Assembly (NCBI GenBank): GCA_964511015.1
Contig: CAZEDX010000026.1
Span: 1-53,754 of the forward strand
DNA from: FEN-1099 sp964511015
GTDB taxonomy: Bacteria > Lernaellota > Lernaellaia > Lernaellales > Lernaellaceae
Direction of reading: 5' to 3'
Length of the DNA: 53,754 bases
Under the pieces are notes generated by a model that did not search any database, had not been told where the DNA came from, and was given only the letters and a program-made list of their open reading frames with translations. The position numbers and the translations under genes were made by a program. This document shows positions 25,690 through 33,994 of this stretch, piece after piece (within the stretch, counting starts at the first letter, position 1; every line of letters begins with the position of its first letter).

Positions 25690-27795
25690 ATGAAGCGTTT
25701 GTTGTTCGTACTGTTGCTGTTAGCTGCCCTGGCCACTTCGGCTTCGGCGGCATGGGTGGATCCCTATCTCGAAGAACAAGTCGCCGCCACCGACGGTGAC
25801 GAGTACATCCACGCGCTGGTGGTGATGAAGGACCGTGTCGACCTGCGCAATCTGAACGCCGGGTTGGCGGCGGAAGGCGCCTCGTTCGCGCGGCGGCATT
25901 TCGAGGTCATTACCACCTACCAGCTGCACGCCGACACCACCCAGGCCGCATTGCGAGAACTGCTGGACGACTATCAGGATCAGGGCCTGGTCCGCTCGTA
26001 CCGCACGTTCTGGATCACCAACGGCATCGCTATCGAAGCCAAAGCCGAGGTGATTGACCAGTTGGCCGCGCGGGAAGACGTGGGTTGGCTCTTCCTGGAC
26101 TACCCGCTGGAACTTATTGAACCGGTCCGCGTGGGCGGTGAGGAAGTCGAAGCGGCCCGGGGAATCGAACCGGGCATCGAGAACTCCAACGCGCCCCTGC
26201 TGTGGGCCTTGGGCATCGACGGCACCGGCGTGATCGTCTCCAGCCTGGACACCGGCGTAGAAGGCGACCACCCGGCCTTCGCCTCGCGCTGGCGCGGCAC
26301 GCACGCCCCGGTGGCGGAAACGTGGTACGACCCGGCCGGCGCGAGCCCCAACTTCCCCTATGACTACTGGGGGCACGGTACGCACACGATGGGTACCATG
26401 TGCGGTGAAGACGGCAACAATCAGATCGGTATGGCACCGGGCGCCGAGTGGATTTCGGCCGCGGTTATCGACGTATATGGCGTAGACATCTATACCGAAG
26501 GCATCGCGGCGTTCGAATGGTCTGCCGATCCGGACGGCGATCCAAATACCACCGACGATGTGCCGGCGGTTTCCAGCAATTCCTGGGGCATCCCCTATAC
26601 CCAGTGCGAAGACGCTTTCTGGGAAGCCATCGACGTGGTCGAAGCCGCGGGCGTGGTTGTTGTTTTTGCCGCCGGCAACGAAGGCCCGACCGGCCATTCG
26701 CTGCGTTCGCCGGCCGACCGTTCGACCACTGACTTCAATGCGTTCTCGATCGGTGCGCTGCAGCAGGGCGGCACCGCCATCGCCAACTTCTCCAGCCGCG
26801 GCCCGTCGCACTGCACGGGCAACGCCATCAAGCCGGAAATCTCGGCGGTCGGCGTGGCGGTTCGCTCGGCCTATCCGGGTGGCGACTACACGGAAATGGA
26901 CGGCACTTCGATGGCCACGCCGCACGTGGCCGGGGCCGTTGCGCTGTTGCGCCAGGCCTTCCCGGAAGCAACCGTGGAAGACATCAAGTACGCCCTGTAC
27001 TACAGCGCGGTCGATCTCGGCACCACCGGCAACGACAACGTCTTCGGCAACGGCCGTATGGATGTCATGGCGGCCTATAACTTCCTGTTGGATTCTTGCG
27101 ACCGCGACGGTGACGGCTATCAGGCCATCTCGTGCGGCGGCGACGACTGCGATGATCTCAACGACGACTCGCATCCCAGCGCGGAAGAAATCTGTGACGG
27201 CCTGGACAATAACTGCGACGGCACCGTCCCAGCCAACGAACTCGACGTGGATGCCGACGGCTACTCGGAGTGCGAAGGCGACTGCGAAGATGACAATACC
27301 GCAGTGAAGCCCGGCGCCCGTGAGATCTGCGACGGCATCGACAACAACTGCGACGGCAACCTGCTCAAGAACGAGATCGATCCCGACGGCGACGGCTGGT
27401 TCAACTGCGAAGGCGATTGCGCTCCGAACAACGCCGATGTCTATCCGGGCGCGACGGAAATCTGCGACGGCATCGACGACAGCTGCGACGGCGTGGTGCC
27501 GGTGAACGAATTCGACCATGACGGCGACGGCTACTCCGAGTGCGCCGGCGACTGCGAAGACACCAACACCTGGCGCAATCCGGGTGTGACGGAAGACTGC
27601 AGCGACGGCGTCGACAACAACTGCGACAGCTTGGTCGACGGCGCCGATCCGCAATGCCAGAACACCGATGATGACGCCGACGACGATGCAACGACCGACG
27701 ATGACCAGACCGACGACGACGTGGTTACGGACGATGACAACTCGGCCGACGACGACGACGACGATGCCGGCTCCGGTGGCGGCGGTTGCGCCTGA
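25690..27795 (+). CDS. Secreted subtilisin-like serine protease with MopE-like repeats and C-terminal Asp-rich/Cys tail
   Basis: 701 residues. Signal peptide (about 1-20, ending ASA); I9-like propeptide (about 35-145); S8 domain (about 170-465) with D188 (SLDTGVEGDHP), H229 (WGHGTHTMGT), oxyanion N330 (AAGNEGP) and S407 (DGTSMATPHVAG). Four MopE/EF-hand-like repeats follow (about 470-655), each with a DxDGDG calcium-type loop and an ICDGxDNNCDG segment, likely calcium-binding and disulfide-stabilised stalks. The C-terminus is Asp-rich (about 659-692) and ends AGSGGGGCA. The start at 25690 follows GAAGGAA; a longer frame to 25576 begins before any signal peptide. A strong terminator follows. 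Confidence 0.93.
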   Translation: MKRLLFVLLLLAALATSASAAWVDPYLEEQVAATDGDEYIHALVVMKDRVDLRNLNAGLAAEGASFARRHFEVITTYQLHADTTQAALRELLDDYQDQGLVRSYRTFWITNGIAIEAKAEVIDQLAAREDVGWLFLDYPLELIEPVRVGGEEVEAARGIEPGIENSNAPLLWALGIDGTGVIVSSLDTGVEGDHPAFASRWRGTHAPVAETWYDPAGASPNFPYDYWGHGTHTMGTMCGEDGNNQIGMAPGAEWISAAVIDVYGVDIYTEGIAAFEWSADPDGDPNTTDDVPAVSSNSWGIPYTQCEDAFWEAIDVVEAAGVVVVFAAGNEGPTGHSLRSPADRSTTDFNAFSIGALQQGGTAIANFSSRGPSHCTGNAIKPEISAVGVAVRSAYPGGDYTEMDGTSMATPHVAGAVALLRQAFPEATVEDIKYALYYSAVDLGTTGNDNVFGNGRMDVMAAYNFLLDSCDRDGDGYQAISCGGDDCDDLNDDSHPSAEEICDGLDNNCDGTVPANELDVDADGYSECEGDCEDDNTAVKPGAREICDGIDNNCDGNLLKNEIDPDGDGWFNCEGDCAPNNADVYPGATEICDGIDDSCDGVVPVNEFDHDGDGYSECAGDCEDTNTWRNPGVTEDCSDGVDNNCDSLVDGADPQCQNTDDDADDDATTDDDQTDDDVVTDDDNSADDDDDDAGSGGGGCA

Positions 27796-27815
27796 TTCGC
27801 TTCGATTCTTACCCA

Positions 27816-27845
27816 GGGGCGGGTTCATCCCGCCCCTTTTTCTTT
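27816..27845 (+). terminator. Rho-independent terminator after the subtilisin gene
   Basis: Perfect 8-bp stem GGGGCGGG / CCCGCCCC (27816-27823, 27829-27836), loop TTCAT, then TTTTTCTTT. Classic intrinsic terminator. Confidence 0.92.
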
Positions 27846-27925
27846 GGGCAGAGCGGGCCGCTTTTCTCGCTCGGCTGGATGTGTTCAACTGGTGGCGGGT
27901 GTGAAATCCATGACCGGAGGCAACC

Positions 27926-28432
27926 ATGAACTGCCCGACGTGTGGCCGCAAACTGCCGGAAGGAAAGATCGAGTGCCCGCGCTGCCACGTCGGTCACCTC
28001 GCGGAAAACTACGAGCCGATCGTCCCCGGCCGACAACGGGGCGCGTTGTGGCTTGCCGCCGGTGTAGCCCTCGTACTGGCCACCGTGGGCGGATGGAGTT
28101 GGGCCTGGTTCGTGATCTGGGCCAAAGATCTGACGGCGGTACCCGCCTTGGTCATCGGCGCGGCCGTCGGCGGCTCGATCCGCCTGCTCGGCGGGCGCCC
28201 CTCTCCGGCCGGCGGTGTTCTGGCGACCTTCGTCACCATGCTTGGCGTGGGCTTCGGCCTGGTCTTGATCTATCTACGCTGGCCCGGCAACAAGGAGGAG
28301 CTCGCCGCGGCGCTGCAAATTGCCAACATCGCCTTCCTGCTCATCGCCTTGTCGGTCGCCCGGTCGTTGGGCGGCGTGCGTAAGGAAGGAATGCCGCCGC
28401 TGACGTCGAGTGACGGTGAACAATCGAAATAG
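27926..28432 (+). CDS. Zinc-ribbon membrane protein
   Basis: 168 residues: an N-terminal zinc ribbon (CPTC at about 3-6, CPRC at about 17-20), then four hydrophobic helices (about 40-140) and a short polar tail. Such small zinc-ribbon/TM proteins are widespread and uncharacterised; the ribbon would sit in the cytoplasm. CCGGAGG precedes the ATG. Its stop lies 3 bases from the end of the convergent exported-protein gene. Confidence 0.7.
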   Translation: MNCPTCGRKLPEGKIECPRCHVGHLAENYEPIVPGRQRGALWLAAGVALVLATVGGWSWAWFVIWAKDLTAVPALVIGAAVGGSIRLLGGRPSPAGGVLATFVTMLGVGFGLVLIYLRWPGNKEELAAALQIANIAFLLIALSVARSLGGVRKEGMPPLTSSDGEQSK

Positions 28433-28435
28433 CCG

Positions 28436-28891
28436 CTAGAACTGCACGACGAAATACATCAGGCGTTGATAGCTAAGGACATCGAGCCACGTCTGGAAGG
28501 CGTCCGGTTCGTTGAGCGGCGCCGGCTGGAAGGTGATCGGGTCGACGATGAATAACGGGTAGTTCGACGCCGCGTCGGTTTCGCGCAACAGGTCAAGCAC
28601 GGTCAGGGGGTCGCGTTCCAGGCCGACCTTGACCGACAGCACGGTCTTCCCGACCGCCCACTGCGTCACGCTCACGCCGCCGCTTTCGCTGTGCGGGCCG
28701 AATTCCGGCCGCGATTCCCATTCCCACCAATCGTGTTCCTCCCCGCCGCCGCTCTTGCCGAGCGGTTGCCAGGGAGACGAGGTCACTGGCCCGCGCAATG
28801 ATGGGGGCAGAAACGAGTCAAAACCGTGCGCCACGACCGCGCTGCCTAGCAGAAACACACAAGCCAACCATCGGATCGTTCGTTGCCGCAT
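28436..28891 (-). CDS. Small exported protein of unknown function
   Basis: Not recognised. The 151-residue product has a signal peptide (MRQRTIRWLACVFLLGSAVVAHG) and a mature part rich in Trp, Glu and Pro near the start (EEHDWWEWESRPEFG). A beta-like end, YQRLMYFVVQF, finishes in Phe as outer-membrane proteins often do. The start at 28891 has GTAGG upstream; the frame is open to 29035. It lies 38 bases after the TPR/barrel gene on the same strand and is probably a partner of it. Confidence 0.65.
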   Translation of the reverse strand: MRQRTIRWLACVFLLGSAVVAHGFDSFLPPSLRGPVTSSPWQPLGKSGGGEEHDWWEWESRPEFGPHSESGGVSVTQWAVGKTVLSVKVGLERDPLTVLDLLRETDAASNYPLFIVDPITFQPAPLNEPDAFQTWLDVLSYQRLMYFVVQF

Positions 28892-28929
28892 ACGCCTACG
28901 ATTGCACCTCGGCGAGTGCCAAGACCGGC

Positions 28930-30438
28930 CTAGAACGCCAACCCGAGATCCAGCAGGTAGACATGCTTTTCGTAGGAATAGCGTTCCAAGCTGACGTTGT
29001 TCTGGAAACTGTAGACCGCCGATAGGCTCAGCCAATCAAGAAACTGGTAGCGGAGGGAAGCGTCGATATTGTACTTGCGATCGATGCGCTGCTGGTCGCT
29101 GTGCCAGTAATTGAGATAGCGCGCACGGAAAGCGGTCAGCGCCGACAACCGGCCCACGATGGGCAGTTCCCCGGCGAGGTAACCGCCGAAACCGCGATAG
29201 GTAAACTCCTCGGAGTCGGCATCGTTGTGCTCGTAAGAGCCCTCGCACATCGCCCGCCCCCGCCCCTCCAGAAACACCACCACCTGGGCCAGCGACGGCG
29301 AGGCGTAGAAGGCATCGCGGCCGGGATAGTCCTCAAACCGCTTGATCTCAAACGAGTTGCCGATTTGCGTAGCCGTCCACCGACCTTCAAACACCGTCAG
29401 GCGGGGCTCGAACGTGTGCGCGGTTTCGTAGGCGTCGTCGGCCAGATAGGCCATCGACCAGTCGTAGGTGAAATCGAGTTCCAAGGGTACACCAGCCGGG
29501 CCGAAGTTGGCCGCGCTCACCAAACGCGGGCCATGACTGGTCAAATCGTACTGGCTCAGGTTTTCCTCGCCGGTGTTGAGATGCACACTGCGGTACGCAC
29601 GGTAGCCGACGCCCAACCGCCCCCAGTCGCTCAGCCACGGATAGGCTGCAAGATCGGCCGCGGCGAAAGCGAAGTACCCGGCACGATCGGAGACGAGATC
29701 CGACTCCGGCTCGTAAAACACGTTGGAATCCCAGCCGCCACCGATATCCAACGAGGCCGACCACCAGCGATTCTGGCGTTGCGCGGCCTGGGCTTGCACC
29801 AACAACCGGTCGATCTGATCACGCAATTCCGGCGGCGGTGCGGATTGCTCGGCTTCCTGCAGATGCACCAGCGCGGCCTCCGGGCGATTCTGCGCCAACT
29901 CCGCGGCGCCCAGGTAGTACGCGGTCTCGGCACGCCGCTCCGGCAGCGCCTTATAGGCCTCCTGCAATAATGGCAACGCGCGATCGGAGTAGCCCAGTCG
30001 GTACAAACAGGCGCCCCGGTAGAACGACAGGGTCGGCACCGCGGCCTGTTGCGCCGCCGCGTCGTCGAACGACATCAAAGCTTCGCGGTAACGTCCCTGC
30101 ATATACAGCGCGATGCCAAGATCGAAGGCCGCATCGGGCCGGGCGTCTGCCCGTTGCCGGACCTGCCGCAGAATCGCCTCTGCCTTGTCGTACTGGCCCA
30201 GATGCAACGCGCACAACGCCTGTCGATGAAGAGTCCAGGTGCGGGACGAATCTGCTTGGAACGCTTGTTCGAAGAAGCGATAGGCATGCGCATAGTCACC
30301 GGCCACGAATGCGGCTTCGCCCTGCGCCTCGAGAAAATCCGCCTCCTGCAGTCCCGCCCAGGCATACGTCCAGACCAGCGTAAACGCCAAGATCGTGCCC
30401 GCCCACCGGCCGCGAGCCCGGAGAAAAGCCTTCATCAT
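28930..30438 (-). CDS. TPR plus outer-membrane beta-barrel protein (Slam/DUF560-like)
   Basis: 502 residues. A signal peptide (about 8-30) is followed by about five TPR units (about 32-215) with pairs such as GDYAHAYRFFEQAF, GRYREALMSFDDAA and NRPEAALVHLQEAE. After a short linker come alternating amphipathic strands (about 228-502), starting SASLDIGGGWDSNVFYEPE and ending in Phe (LLDLGLAF). This two-part layout and length match Slam proteins, which carry lipoproteins to the cell surface, and related DUF560 barrels. The assignment is by architecture, not by proven homology. The gene starts 6 bases after the trxA stop with little ribosome site, so it is probably coupled to trxA. Confidence 0.72.
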   Translation of the reverse strand: MMKAFLRARGRWAGTILAFTLVWTYAWAGLQEADFLEAQGEAAFVAGDYAHAYRFFEQAFQADSSRTWTLHRQALCALHLGQYDKAEAILRQVRQRADARPDAAFDLGIALYMQGRYREALMSFDDAAAQQAAVPTLSFYRGACLYRLGYSDRALPLLQEAYKALPERRAETAYYLGAAELAQNRPEAALVHLQEAEQSAPPPELRDQIDRLLVQAQAAQRQNRWWSASLDIGGGWDSNVFYEPESDLVSDRAGYFAFAAADLAAYPWLSDWGRLGVGYRAYRSVHLNTGEENLSQYDLTSHGPRLVSAANFGPAGVPLELDFTYDWSMAYLADDAYETAHTFEPRLTVFEGRWTATQIGNSFEIKRFEDYPGRDAFYASPSLAQVVVFLEGRGRAMCEGSYEHNDADSEEFTYRGFGGYLAGELPIVGRLSALTAFRARYLNYWHSDQQRIDRKYNIDASLRYQFLDWLSLSAVYSFQNNVSLERYSYEKHVYLLDLGLAF

Positions 30439-30444
30439 TCTTGT

Positions 30445-30759
30445 TTACAAGTGTTTGTTGACCAACTGTTCCAAACGCGCTTTCGGCGCCGCACCCACAA
30501 TTCGGTCGGCGTCCTGCCCACCTTTGAACACAATCAGCGTCGGAATGCCGCGCACGCCGTAACGCGTAGCCGTTTCCGGCGCTTCGTCGACGTTCAGTTT
30601 GGCGAATTTAACTTTGCCTTCATACTGTTTGGCCAGTTCCTCAACCACCGGCGCGATCATTTTGCACGGTCCGCACCACGGCGCCCAAAAATCGATCAGC
30701 GCGGGGATTTCGCTTTTCAGGATTTCGGCTTCGAAATTTTGATCGTTGACTTCTAGCAT
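30445..30759 (-). CDS. trxA: Thioredoxin
   Basis: The 104-residue cytoplasmic thioredoxin has active site WCGPC in DFWAPWCGPCKMIAPVV, and the cis-Pro segment RGIPTLIVFKGG. It reduces protein disulfides with electrons from thioredoxin reductase, which is not in the window. GCGAGGAG precedes the ATG, and a good promoter lies upstream. Cotranscription with the TPR/barrel gene is likely. Confidence 0.96.
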   Translation of the reverse strand: MLEVNDQNFEAEILKSEIPALIDFWAPWCGPCKMIAPVVEELAKQYEGKVKFAKLNVDEAPETATRYGVRGIPTLIVFKGGQDADRIVGAAPKARLEQLVNKHL

Positions 30760-30829
30760 AACTTGCTCCTCGCAACGGGGTTTTCGGCCCCTGGTTTGTT
30801 CGCGTGATCCAGACCGGCCAATTTGTATA

Positions 30830-30858
30830 TTCATAAGTATAGCTACTCGAATTGTCAA
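30830..30858 (-). promoter_or_regulatory. Sigma-70-like promoter of trxA
   Basis: Minus strand: perfect TTGACA (30858-30853), 17-bp spacer, TATGAA (30835-30830), in a locally AT-rich stretch between the divergent trxA and hutI genes. Confidence 0.65.
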
Positions 30859-30936
30859 AGCCGGCGCCAACCAAGAAACTTGAGTGGCTTGCCCGCGGGT
30901 GGTAGCGTGGCAGCACCGAGCAGCGAGGAGCAAGAG

Positions 30937-32205
30937 ATGCGATTATTGATCACCAACGTGGGACAAATGGCGACTCTCGCCGGCGTCGCCGCCAAAGACG
31001 GAATCGGCGTAACCGAAACCGACTTGGGCCTTGTACCCAATGCCGAAATCCTGGTGGAAGACGGCGTGATCCGTTTCGCCGGGCCAGCGGCCGACCGGCC
31101 GAACGCGGGGGCGATCGACCGGGAGATCGACGCCGCCGGGGCTTTGGCCGTGCCCGGTCTGGTCGATTCCCACACCCACCCCTGTTGGGTCGGTTCACGT
31201 CACGACGAGTTTGCCATGCGCGCGGCCGGCCGCACGTACCTCGAGATCGCCGCCGGCGGCGGAGGTATTCGCTCGTCGATGCGCCACGTGCGCCGAGCTA
31301 CGGCCGACGAACTGACCGCCGCCTGCACCCACCACTTGGCGCACATGTTCGCCGTGGGTTCCACCACCGTAGAAGCCAAGAGCGGCTATGCGTTGGATGT
31401 AGCCGGCGAACTGCGTTTGTTGCGCGCGATTCGCCAGGCGGCAAGCCATACCGACCAAACCGTCGTCTCGACGTTCATGGGTGCGCATGCGATCCCACCG
31501 GAGTATGAGAACAACAGCGACGGTTACGTGGATCTGATCGTGCACGAGATGTTGCCGGCCGTCGCCACCGAGCGCCTGGCAGATTACTGCGATGTATTCA
31601 TCGAACCGGGTTTCTTTTCGCTAGAACAGGGTCGGCGGATCCTTCTCGCCGCCGGGAGACTTGGGTTAGGCTTGCGTATACACGCCGATGAGTTTGCTCC
31701 GTTGGGCGGCGCGCAACTCGCGGCGGAATTGGGAGCAGCCAGCGCCGATCACTTGATGGCCGTGGACGACGCCGGCATCCGCGCTCTCGTTGCTGCGGGA
31801 GTGACGGCCACCTTGTTGCCGGCCACCACGTTGTTCCTGGGCCAAACCACTTACGCCCCGGCCCGCCGGCTGCTCGATGCCGGTTGCCGGGTCGCGCTGG
31901 CGACGGATTTCAACCCGGGATCGAGCCACACTGAGAACATGCTACTGGTCTGGTCGCTGGCCTGTACCGCGTTGCACATGACGGTGGCGGAAGCGTTGGC
32001 AGCCGTGACCTACAACGGCGCTCGGGCGCTGGGTTTACACGAATCACGGGGAGCTTTACTGCCGGGACGGCGAGCGGACATACTGCTGTTTGCCGTCGAA
32101 GAACCGGCGGCGATTCCCTATCATCTGGCGATGAGCGACTTGCGTTGGATCGTCGCAGGGGGCACACCGTACCGCGCCCCCTCGCCCTTCGCCCAGCGGG
32201 TCTGA
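30937..32205 (+). CDS. hutI: Imidazolonepropionase
   Basis: HutI opens the ring of 4-imidazolone-5-propanoate to N-formimino-L-glutamate, the third step of histidine degradation. The 422-residue amidohydrolase has VPGLVDSHTHPCWVG (metal ligands H79 and H81), AGGGGIRSSMRHVR, VEAKSGYALD, FMGAHAIPPEY, IHADEFAPLGG and ATDFNPGSSHTENM. The start at 30937 follows GCGAGGAG. The other hut genes (hutH, hutU, hutG) are not in the window, so it stands alone. Confidence 0.95.
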   Translation: MRLLITNVGQMATLAGVAAKDGIGVTETDLGLVPNAEILVEDGVIRFAGPAADRPNAGAIDREIDAAGALAVPGLVDSHTHPCWVGSRHDEFAMRAAGRTYLEIAAGGGGIRSSMRHVRRATADELTAACTHHLAHMFAVGSTTVEAKSGYALDVAGELRLLRAIRQAASHTDQTVVSTFMGAHAIPPEYENNSDGYVDLIVHEMLPAVATERLADYCDVFIEPGFFSLEQGRRILLAAGRLGLGLRIHADEFAPLGGAQLAAELGAASADHLMAVDDAGIRALVAAGVTATLLPATTLFLGQTTYAPARRLLDAGCRVALATDFNPGSSHTENMLLVWSLACTALHMTVAEALAAVTYNGARALGLHESRGALLPGRRADILLFAVEEPAAIPYHLAMSDLRWIVAGGTPYRAPSPFAQRV

Positions 32206-32237
32206 AAAAGAAAAGACACCCGCCCTCTGCATCCCTA

Positions 32238-32268
32238 CCGGGGGTGGGTCAAACACCCCACCCCCCGG
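32238..32268. terminator. Possible bidirectional hairpin between hutI and the Lys-rich gene
   Basis: A 9-bp stem (GGGGGTGGG with CCCACCCCC), extended past a one-base bulge by CC/GG, with an 8-base loop, between convergent genes. No clear T-run on either side. Confidence 0.45.
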
Positions 32269-32304
32269 GATCAGATAGGCCTTTGGAAAGAAAATCGCGC
32301 GAAC

Positions 32305-32517
32305 TTACTTCTTCTTGGCGACTTTCTTTGCCGGCTTCTTGGCGACTTTTTTCTTCGCCGGAGCCTTCTTCACGGCCTTCTTAACGACCTTTTTCGCGAC
32401 CTTCTTCACGACCTTCTTGGCCTTCTTCTTCGGGGCGGCCTTTTTCGGCGCCGCCGCCTTCTTAATCGTGGTCGTCGTGGTTACCTTGGCCTTCTTCATG
32501 GGCATTCCGCAAGTCAT
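32305..32517 (-). CDS. Lysine-rich histone-H1-like protein
   Basis: The 70-residue product is almost wholly Lys, Ala, Val and Pro after a short head (MTCGMPMKKAKV). It has repeats of the KKVAKK / KKVVKK / KKAPAKK type, as in the C-terminal tail of histone H1 and in bacterial HctB/AlgP-like proteins. It should bind DNA or RNA by charge. The start at 32517 has AAAGGAG 6 bases upstream; ATGs at 32505 and 32499 are alternatives. Low complexity makes homology calls unreliable. Confidence 0.8.
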   Translation of the reverse strand: MTCGMPMKKAKVTTTTTIKKAAAPKKAAPKKKAKKVVKKVAKKVVKKAVKKAPAKKKVAKKPAKKVAKKK

Positions 32518-32577
32518 CTCGACTCCTTTCTGCGACCGTCATATGGGCCGCCCTGCTGATTGCCTAGCCCGAGCCAA

Positions 32578-32594
32578 CCGCCCCGGCGGGGCGG
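32578..32594 (-). terminator. Short GC hairpin after the M29 aminopeptidase gene
   Basis: Perfect 7-bp stem CCGCCCC / GGGGCGG with a 3-base loop, 38 bases past the aminopeptidase stop and before the Lys-rich gene. There is no T-run, so termination is uncertain. Confidence 0.35.
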
Positions 32595-32631
32595 CAGTTT
32601 CATCATCATTGTTGACCGGCCCAACCGCCGG

Positions 32632-33768
32632 CTATTTCTTCACCGCGAATTGTTTGGGCAGCTTGGTTCCTTTCGGGTTCAAGTCCACCAGATCCGGGTG
32701 AACGAAAATGCCGTCGCGTTGGATGGTCTTGCCATCAAAGATGATCTCGCCATCGCCGACCAGGATCTTCACCAGATCCCAGTGGATAGCGCTGCGATTA
32801 CCGTTGTCGCAATCTTCGTAGGCTTGGCCGGGAGTGAGATGGATTGAGCCGAAGATCTTCTCGTCAAACAAGGTGTTGCGCATTGCCTGGCGAATGCCCG
32901 TGTTGGTGCCCAGCGAAAATTCGCCGATGTAGCGCGCGCCCTCGTCGGTATCGAGCACCTTGTTCAACTCGGCGGTCAAACCGCCCGCCTCGGCCTTGAC
33001 GATCTTTCCTTTTTCAAATTCGAAACGGATGTCGTTGAATTCCCGCCCCATGTAGATGCTCGGGGTGTTGTACTTGAGGTAGCCGTTGACGCTGTCGCGC
33101 ACCGGCACCGAGTAGACCTCGCCATCGGGCACATTCTTGTCGCCATGGCAACTGACGGCCTTCATGCCTTTCATCGAAAACGTCAGATCGGTGTCTGACG
33201 CCTTGATCTGCACGCGGTTGGTGCGATTCATCAGCCGCACCAGCCGGGACTGCTTTTTCTTCAAACCGACGTAGTCGTAAATCGTGCAGCCGAAAAAGAA
33301 ATCGTAAAACTCCTCGAGGCTCATCTTCGCGTCCTGCGCGGCAGCCTGGGTTGGCCAGCGGGTGACCACCCATCGCGTGTGGTTCACGCGTTCATCCAGA
33401 ATCGGCAACATCGTCTTCTGGTTGAGGCGCATGATGTCCTGATTCGCGCGCGCATAGGCCATCGCGTTTTCCGGTGCGCGAATACCAATGAACACATCGA
33501 CCTGTTTCATGAAGTCGAGTTTGTGCTGCGGAAAGAACGACGCCTGTTCCTTGCTGGCCAGGTTGTAGAAGTCGCGCGTCGCATCGGGGAATTCGAAATC
33601 GTACTGCACGTATTTCGCGCCGCGCTGTAGACACAGCTTCTGTAATTCCTTTACCGCCGGATAGGTGTCCACGCCAATGGCGTTGATCAACACCACATCG
33701 CCGCGCTTCACACGGGTGGAGTAATCAACCAGAACCTTAGCGAATTGGGTGATCCGTGAGTCGAACAT
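32632..33768 (-). CDS. M29-family metal aminopeptidase
   Basis: 378 residues, the usual size for thermophilic-type aminopeptidases (AmpT/AmpS). The likely two-metal ligands are visible: E217 (DGEVYSVP), E283 (GEFSLGTN), H310 (SIHLTPG), H329 and D331 (HWD), with Y317. The N-terminal Rossmann-like half carries the usual DERVNHTRWVVTRWPT segment. It is a cytoplasmic enzyme releasing N-terminal residues from imported peptides. The start follows AAGGGAAA. Confidence 0.9.
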   Translation of the reverse strand: MFDSRITQFAKVLVDYSTRVKRGDVVLINAIGVDTYPAVKELQKLCLQRGAKYVQYDFEFPDATRDFYNLASKEQASFFPQHKLDFMKQVDVFIGIRAPENAMAYARANQDIMRLNQKTMLPILDERVNHTRWVVTRWPTQAAAQDAKMSLEEFYDFFFGCTIYDYVGLKKKQSRLVRLMNRTNRVQIKASDTDLTFSMKGMKAVSCHGDKNVPDGEVYSVPVRDSVNGYLKYNTPSIYMGREFNDIRFEFEKGKIVKAEAGGLTAELNKVLDTDEGARYIGEFSLGTNTGIRQAMRNTLFDEKIFGSIHLTPGQAYEDCDNGNRSAIHWDLVKILVGDGEIIFDGKTIQRDGIFVHPDLVDLNPKGTKLPKQFAVKK

Positions 33769-33909
33769 GCGCTTTCCCTTCGAGACAAATCTTTGTTGTC
33801 GAAAAGCGCCGTCCCACGTGGATTCGCCGGGTTTTCATTATCGCTCGCCGCTCATTGCGGCGACCCTCGGCGAACTCCCCCCACGGCATTTGCAATGCAA
33901 GCTGACTTT

Positions 33910-33938
33910 TCACTAACAAAGTAAGAGCGCGGTGTCAA
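33910..33938 (-). promoter_or_regulatory. Tentative promoter for the M29 aminopeptidase gene
   Basis: Minus strand TTGACA (33938-33933) and, at 17 bp, a weak TAGTGA (33915-33910), about 135 bases upstream of the ATG. A short GCATT/AATGC hairpin at 33896-33908 would sit near the transcript start. Confidence 0.3.
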
Positions 33939-33994
33939 TTTATTTTTTCGCGCCTGCGCGATTCCGTCGCCGACTCGCGCACTAGCACGCCGTC

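Noticed and set aside
25720..27951. Long minus-strand open frame (743 codons) across the subtilisin gene
   Set aside because: It is antisense to a gene with intact catalytic residues and repeats. The protein is Val/Ala/Arg-rich with no domain, as expected for the mirror of GC-rich coding sequence.
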